NCBI GenBank assembly: GCA_024691045.1
Contig: JAILOC010000094.1
Coordinates: forward strand, 1 to 52,130
From: Lachnospiraceae bacterium
GTDB lineage: Bacteria > Bacillota_A > Clostridia > Lachnospirales > Lachnospiraceae
Length of the DNA stretch: 52,130 nucleotides
Reading direction: 5' to 3'
Shown here piece by piece: positions 50,231-52,130 of the stretch; the first letter of the stretch is position 1, and each line of letters starts with the position of its first letter. The notes below the pieces were generated by a model, which was given only the letters and a program-made list of their open reading frames with translations, did no database searches and was not told the origin of the DNA. The position numbers were made by a program, and so were the translations under genes.

Positions 50231-50271
50231 GATAATGTTTAACGGTTAAGTGAACCGGTAAAGGAGAGATT

Positions 50272-50862
50272 ATGGATTATAATAACAATAACCAGAACCA
50301 GAACCAGAATCAAAATACAGGCTTCCAGAGCCAGCAGCCTTACGGACAGAATGCGGCTCCCCAGCAGCCTCATTATTCATCACAGAACAATTTTCAGCAG
50401 AATACTTATTCCCAGCAGGGCGCTTACAGCCAGCAGGGTGCATATTCGGGACAGGGCGCATACTCGGGACAGGGCACATACAGCCAGCAGGGTGCATATA
50501 CCCAGCAGAATGCGTATTCCAATCCCCAGGCATATCAGGGCCAGCAGTTTAGCAGCCCCTATGCACAGGCTCCCGAAACGCCCGGCGCTAATGCATGCCA
50601 GATAATCGCACTTATCTGCGGTATTCTTTCTATCATCTGCTGCTGCACCGGTATTATCGGAGTAATCTTCGGCGCTGTGGGACTTGTTCTTGCTATCATC
50701 GGAAATAAGGGACATAAGCACGGTGTCGGAACGGCCGGACTTGTCTGCTCGATAATCGGACTTGTTCTTTCGCTTATCCTTCTCGGTCTCAGCCTTCTCG
50801 GATCATATTCGATCCCCAGAAACTTTGAAGATCTTTACGAGACCATAGAAATGTATGAGTGA
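50272..50862 (+). CDS. DUF4190-type membrane protein with Gln/Tyr-rich repeats
   Basis: 196 residues in two parts. Residues 1-~105 are low complexity, Asn/Gln/Tyr/Ser-rich, with about seven copies of a YSQQGA-like unit (AYSQQG, AYSGQG, TYSQQG, AYTQQN). Residues ~110-185 contain two hydrophobic helices (IIALICGILSIICCCTGIIG and GLVCSIIGLVLSLILLGLSL) with the small-residue spacing of DUF4190. The repeats are probably cytoplasmic and disordered. The function is unknown; similar proteins are common in clostridia and actinobacteria. The next gene overlaps by eight bases. Confidence 0.8.
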   Translation: MDYNNNNQNQNQNQNTGFQSQQPYGQNAAPQQPHYSSQNNFQQNTYSQQGAYSQQGAYSGQGAYSGQGTYSQQGAYTQQNAYSNPQAYQGQQFSSPYAQAPETPGANACQIIALICGILSIICCCTGIIGVIFGAVGLVLAIIGNKGHKHGVGTAGLVCSIIGLVLSLILLGLSLLGSYSIPRNFEDLYETIEMYE

Positions 50863-51328
50863 TCGGCAAAGGGACAAAAAAAGAGATAATGATAAAAAGC
50901 CATTTCCTTTCCGGAAATGGCTTTTTGAACCTGTAAGTGACAGGGCACTTTTCTATATCGGACTTGTCGCCGGAATTCTTCTGGCCGCAGGCTGGATCGT
51001 CTACAGGATGTATTTCGAAAGCTTTACTCCCGGTGAATGCGCTTTCAAAAGAGTGACCGGATTATACTGTCCGGGATGCGGAGGTACGAGAGCGGCAGAT
51101 GCATTGTTTTCCGGCCATTTTATCAGGGCATTTATCTATCATCCCTTTGTGCCATACTGCCTTGTAATGTGGGTTCTATACGAAGGAAGCCACCTGCTGG
51201 AGATCCTTCATGTGCCGCATATCAAGGGAATGAAATTCCGGAATGCCTATATGTGGACAGGCCTCGGAATACTGCTTGTAAACTGGATAGTCAAAAATAT
51301 CCTGCTTATTGTCCTGAACCTTCGGTAA
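50855..51328 (+). CDS. DUF2752 family membrane protein
   Basis: 157 residues with a basic N-terminal tail, a helix near 30-50 (LFYIGLVAGILLAAGWIVY), the hallmark FKRVTGLYCPGCGGTRA, and two further hydrophobic segments (FVPYCLVMWVLYEG; WTGLGILLVNWIVKNILLIV). The CPGCGxTR motif defines DUF2752, of unknown function. Its start lies inside the end of the DUF4190 gene, so the two are coupled. In clostridia the two families often occur together, pointing to a joint role. The 3' end overlaps the convergent lipoprotein gene by 23 bp. Confidence 0.85.
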   Translation: MSDRQRDKKRDNDKKPFPFRKWLFEPVSDRALFYIGLVAGILLAAGWIVYRMYFESFTPGECAFKRVTGLYCPGCGGTRAADALFSGHFIRAFIYHPFVPYCLVMWVLYEGSHLLEILHVPHIKGMKFRNAYMWTGLGILLVNWIVKNILLIVLNLR

Positions 51329-51833
51329 GCGTTCCGGACTGCTCTGTTGAGACATTGGCATCCTGGGAAATCTCACCGTTTAAGAAGGTCATGATCACCT
51401 TGATCCGCTTGAATGCATTTGCATAGGCTGCTGATGCTTCGTTGTATTTATCCTGCATTGCCTGTGAATTTAGGGTATTGTCGGTATATACCTGACCAAA
51501 GCCCGTAACCGCCTCCGACATATAGGCTGAAGCTTCATCCGCAAGGTGCTCGAGATAATCATAATCCGAGGGGAAATCAAGTGCGGCAAAGTCTGCAAAT
51601 GCGATATTCAGTGTGCCCAGAGAGTTCATCAGATCGGTCGTATAGGTCTCGGATGCTGTATCGATCGAATTGATCTGTGCGTCGACATTTGATATTGTTT
51701 CACAGAAGGTATCGACCTTAGAACGGAAATCCTTTAATTCCTGTGTCTGCGGATCTTCTGCGGGCTGAGAACCGCATCCGGCAAGAAGCAGGAGAGACAG
51801 TATTATTGTTATTGCATGAAATCGGATCTTCAT
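51306..51833 (-). CDS. lipoprotein of unknown function
   Basis: Start ATG at 51833 with TTGGAG 9 nt upstream; the frame is open to a TTG at 51848. Type II signal MKIRFHAITIILSLLLLAGC with lipobox LLAGC, so it is anchored by a lipidated Cys at about residue 20. The rest (175 residues in total) is helical, with long Ala/Asp/Thr-rich segments (KVDTFCETISNVDAQIN; EASAYMSEAVTGFGQ), and ends in a Ser/Thr/Gly tail. I do not recognise a family. The gene is convergent with the DUF2752 gene and overlaps it. Confidence 0.8.
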   Translation of the reverse strand: MKIRFHAITIILSLLLLAGCGSQPAEDPQTQELKDFRSKVDTFCETISNVDAQINSIDTASETYTTDLMNSLGTLNIAFADFAALDFPSDYDYLEHLADEASAYMSEAVTGFGQVYTDNTLNSQAMQDKYNEASAAYANAFKRIKVIMTFLNGEISQDANVSTEQSGTLTEGSGQ

Positions 51834-51914
51834 AATATAATGCTCCAAAAAATTAGGATTTCTATCATCCTAACAACTTAGCTCATAAATGTCAAAAAAA
51901 GTTCGTATATTTAC

Positions 51915-51943
51915 TTGACATAAGCTTTGTTCATATATATAAT
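51915..51943 (+). promoter_or_regulatory. consensus promoter of rpmF
   Basis: TTGACA (51915-51920), 17-bp spacer, TATAAT (51938-51943): a perfect sigma-70 promoter. The start would be near 51950, giving a ~70-nt leader with a possible weak stem (GTGTCGCA/TGATGCAC). Confidence 0.8.
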
Positions 51944-52019
51944 CTCTAATTGTGTGTCGCACGAAGATTTGTGATGCACCTTTATATGTGAAAATACAAT
52001 GGATAAGGAGGTGTTTCAA

Positions 52020-52130
52020 ATGTCCATTTGCCCTAAGAATAAATCATCCAAAGGTCACAGAGATCAGAGAAGAGCTAACTGGAAGATGACTGCTCCCACT
52101 CTCGTAAAGTGCAGCAAGTGCGGAAGCCTT
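52020..52130 (+). CDS. rpmF: 50S ribosomal protein L32 (3' end outside window)
   Basis: Thirty-seven codons are present. The start ATG at 52020 follows AAGGAGG by 8 nt; an in-frame ATG at 51999 precedes that site and is not used. The sequence MSICPKNKSSKGHRDQRRAN followed by WKM, then PTLVKCSKCG with the first zinc-binding CxxC, is typical of clostridial L32. L32 is a small protein of the large subunit. The DUF177 (YceD) gene that often precedes rpmF is not present directly upstream; a promoter is there instead. Confidence 0.95.
   Translation, partial: MSICPKNKSSKGHRDQRRANWKMTAPTLVKCSKCGSL

Noticed and set aside
50400..50530. Short tandem DNA repeats that might be a CRISPR or minisatellite array
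   Set aside because: They are in-frame codon repeats for the YSQQGA units within a coding sequence, with no spacers.

Overview
The window reads as chromosome of an anaerobic, fibre-degrading Gram-positive of the Clostridia, most likely a rumen or gut member of the Lachnospiraceae (Butyrivibrio-like). This is inferred from an L32 protein starting MSICPKNKSSK, plant-polysaccharide hydrolases (GH51, a membrane-anchored GH5), glycogen-type GH13 proteins, AgrC/LytTR-type signalling, double-glycine bacteriocin precursors and moderate GC. The species cannot be named from the sequence. Almost all genes look intact. I see no insertion sequence, prophage, rRNA or CRISPR array. The first (GH51) and last (rpmF) genes run off the ends.

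Layout. 1-2.1 kb: 3' part of a GH51 arabinofuranosidase and a CDP-alcohol phosphatidyltransferase. 2.1-6.4 kb: proB, a 5-formyltetrahydrofolate cyclo-ligase, proA and gltX from a consensus promoter. 6.5-15.8 kb: the most unusual block, a complete quorum-sensing/bacteriocin island. It holds a LytTR response regulator and GHKL kinase; an isolated 25-residue ORF with its own regulator boxes and terminator; a 152-aa protein of unknown function; four double-glycine-leader peptides (one only 55 aa); two small membrane-protein genes that could be immunity genes; a C39 peptidase ABC exporter; and a HlyD-type accessory protein. Three pairs of ACGACA-like repeats, each with exactly 20-bp periodicity, precede three of its units. 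A ~107-nt two-hairpin leader is present twice, each time before a precursor gene. 15.9-20 kb (minus strand): anchored GH5 glucanase and a UvrD-like helicase. 20-30 kb: zinc-ribbon/FecR-like membrane protein, a GlgX-like protein lacking its catalytic residues, DUF5662, aroC, a beta-propeller lactonase, a VanY-type peptidase, tgt, a CAP-domain secreted protein and yajC. 30-39 kb: leuB, ilvD, ilvB, an L,D-transpeptidase, serC and serA. 38.8-39.0 kb: an imperfect inverted-repeat element between convergent genes. 39-43 kb: a small acidic protein, DUF1015, a GlgB-like protein lacking its catalytic residues, and tRNA-Thr(CGU). 43-52 kb: argH, asd, a PAS-GGDEF-EAL protein, topB, a hexapeptide-repeat transferase, DUF4190, DUF2752, a lipoprotein and rpmF.

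Working model for the island (inference): the kinase senses an extracellular signal and phosphorylates the LytTR regulator. The regulator binds the 20-bp-spaced repeats and switches on the 25-residue ORF, the 152-aa gene and the 57-aa membrane protein. The precursor peptides are cut after Gly-Gly and exported by the C39 transporter with the HlyD protein. The two GH13 proteins far apart in the window have both lost the catalytic residues of their enzyme parents, which suggests glycogen-binding or regulatory roles rather than catalysis.
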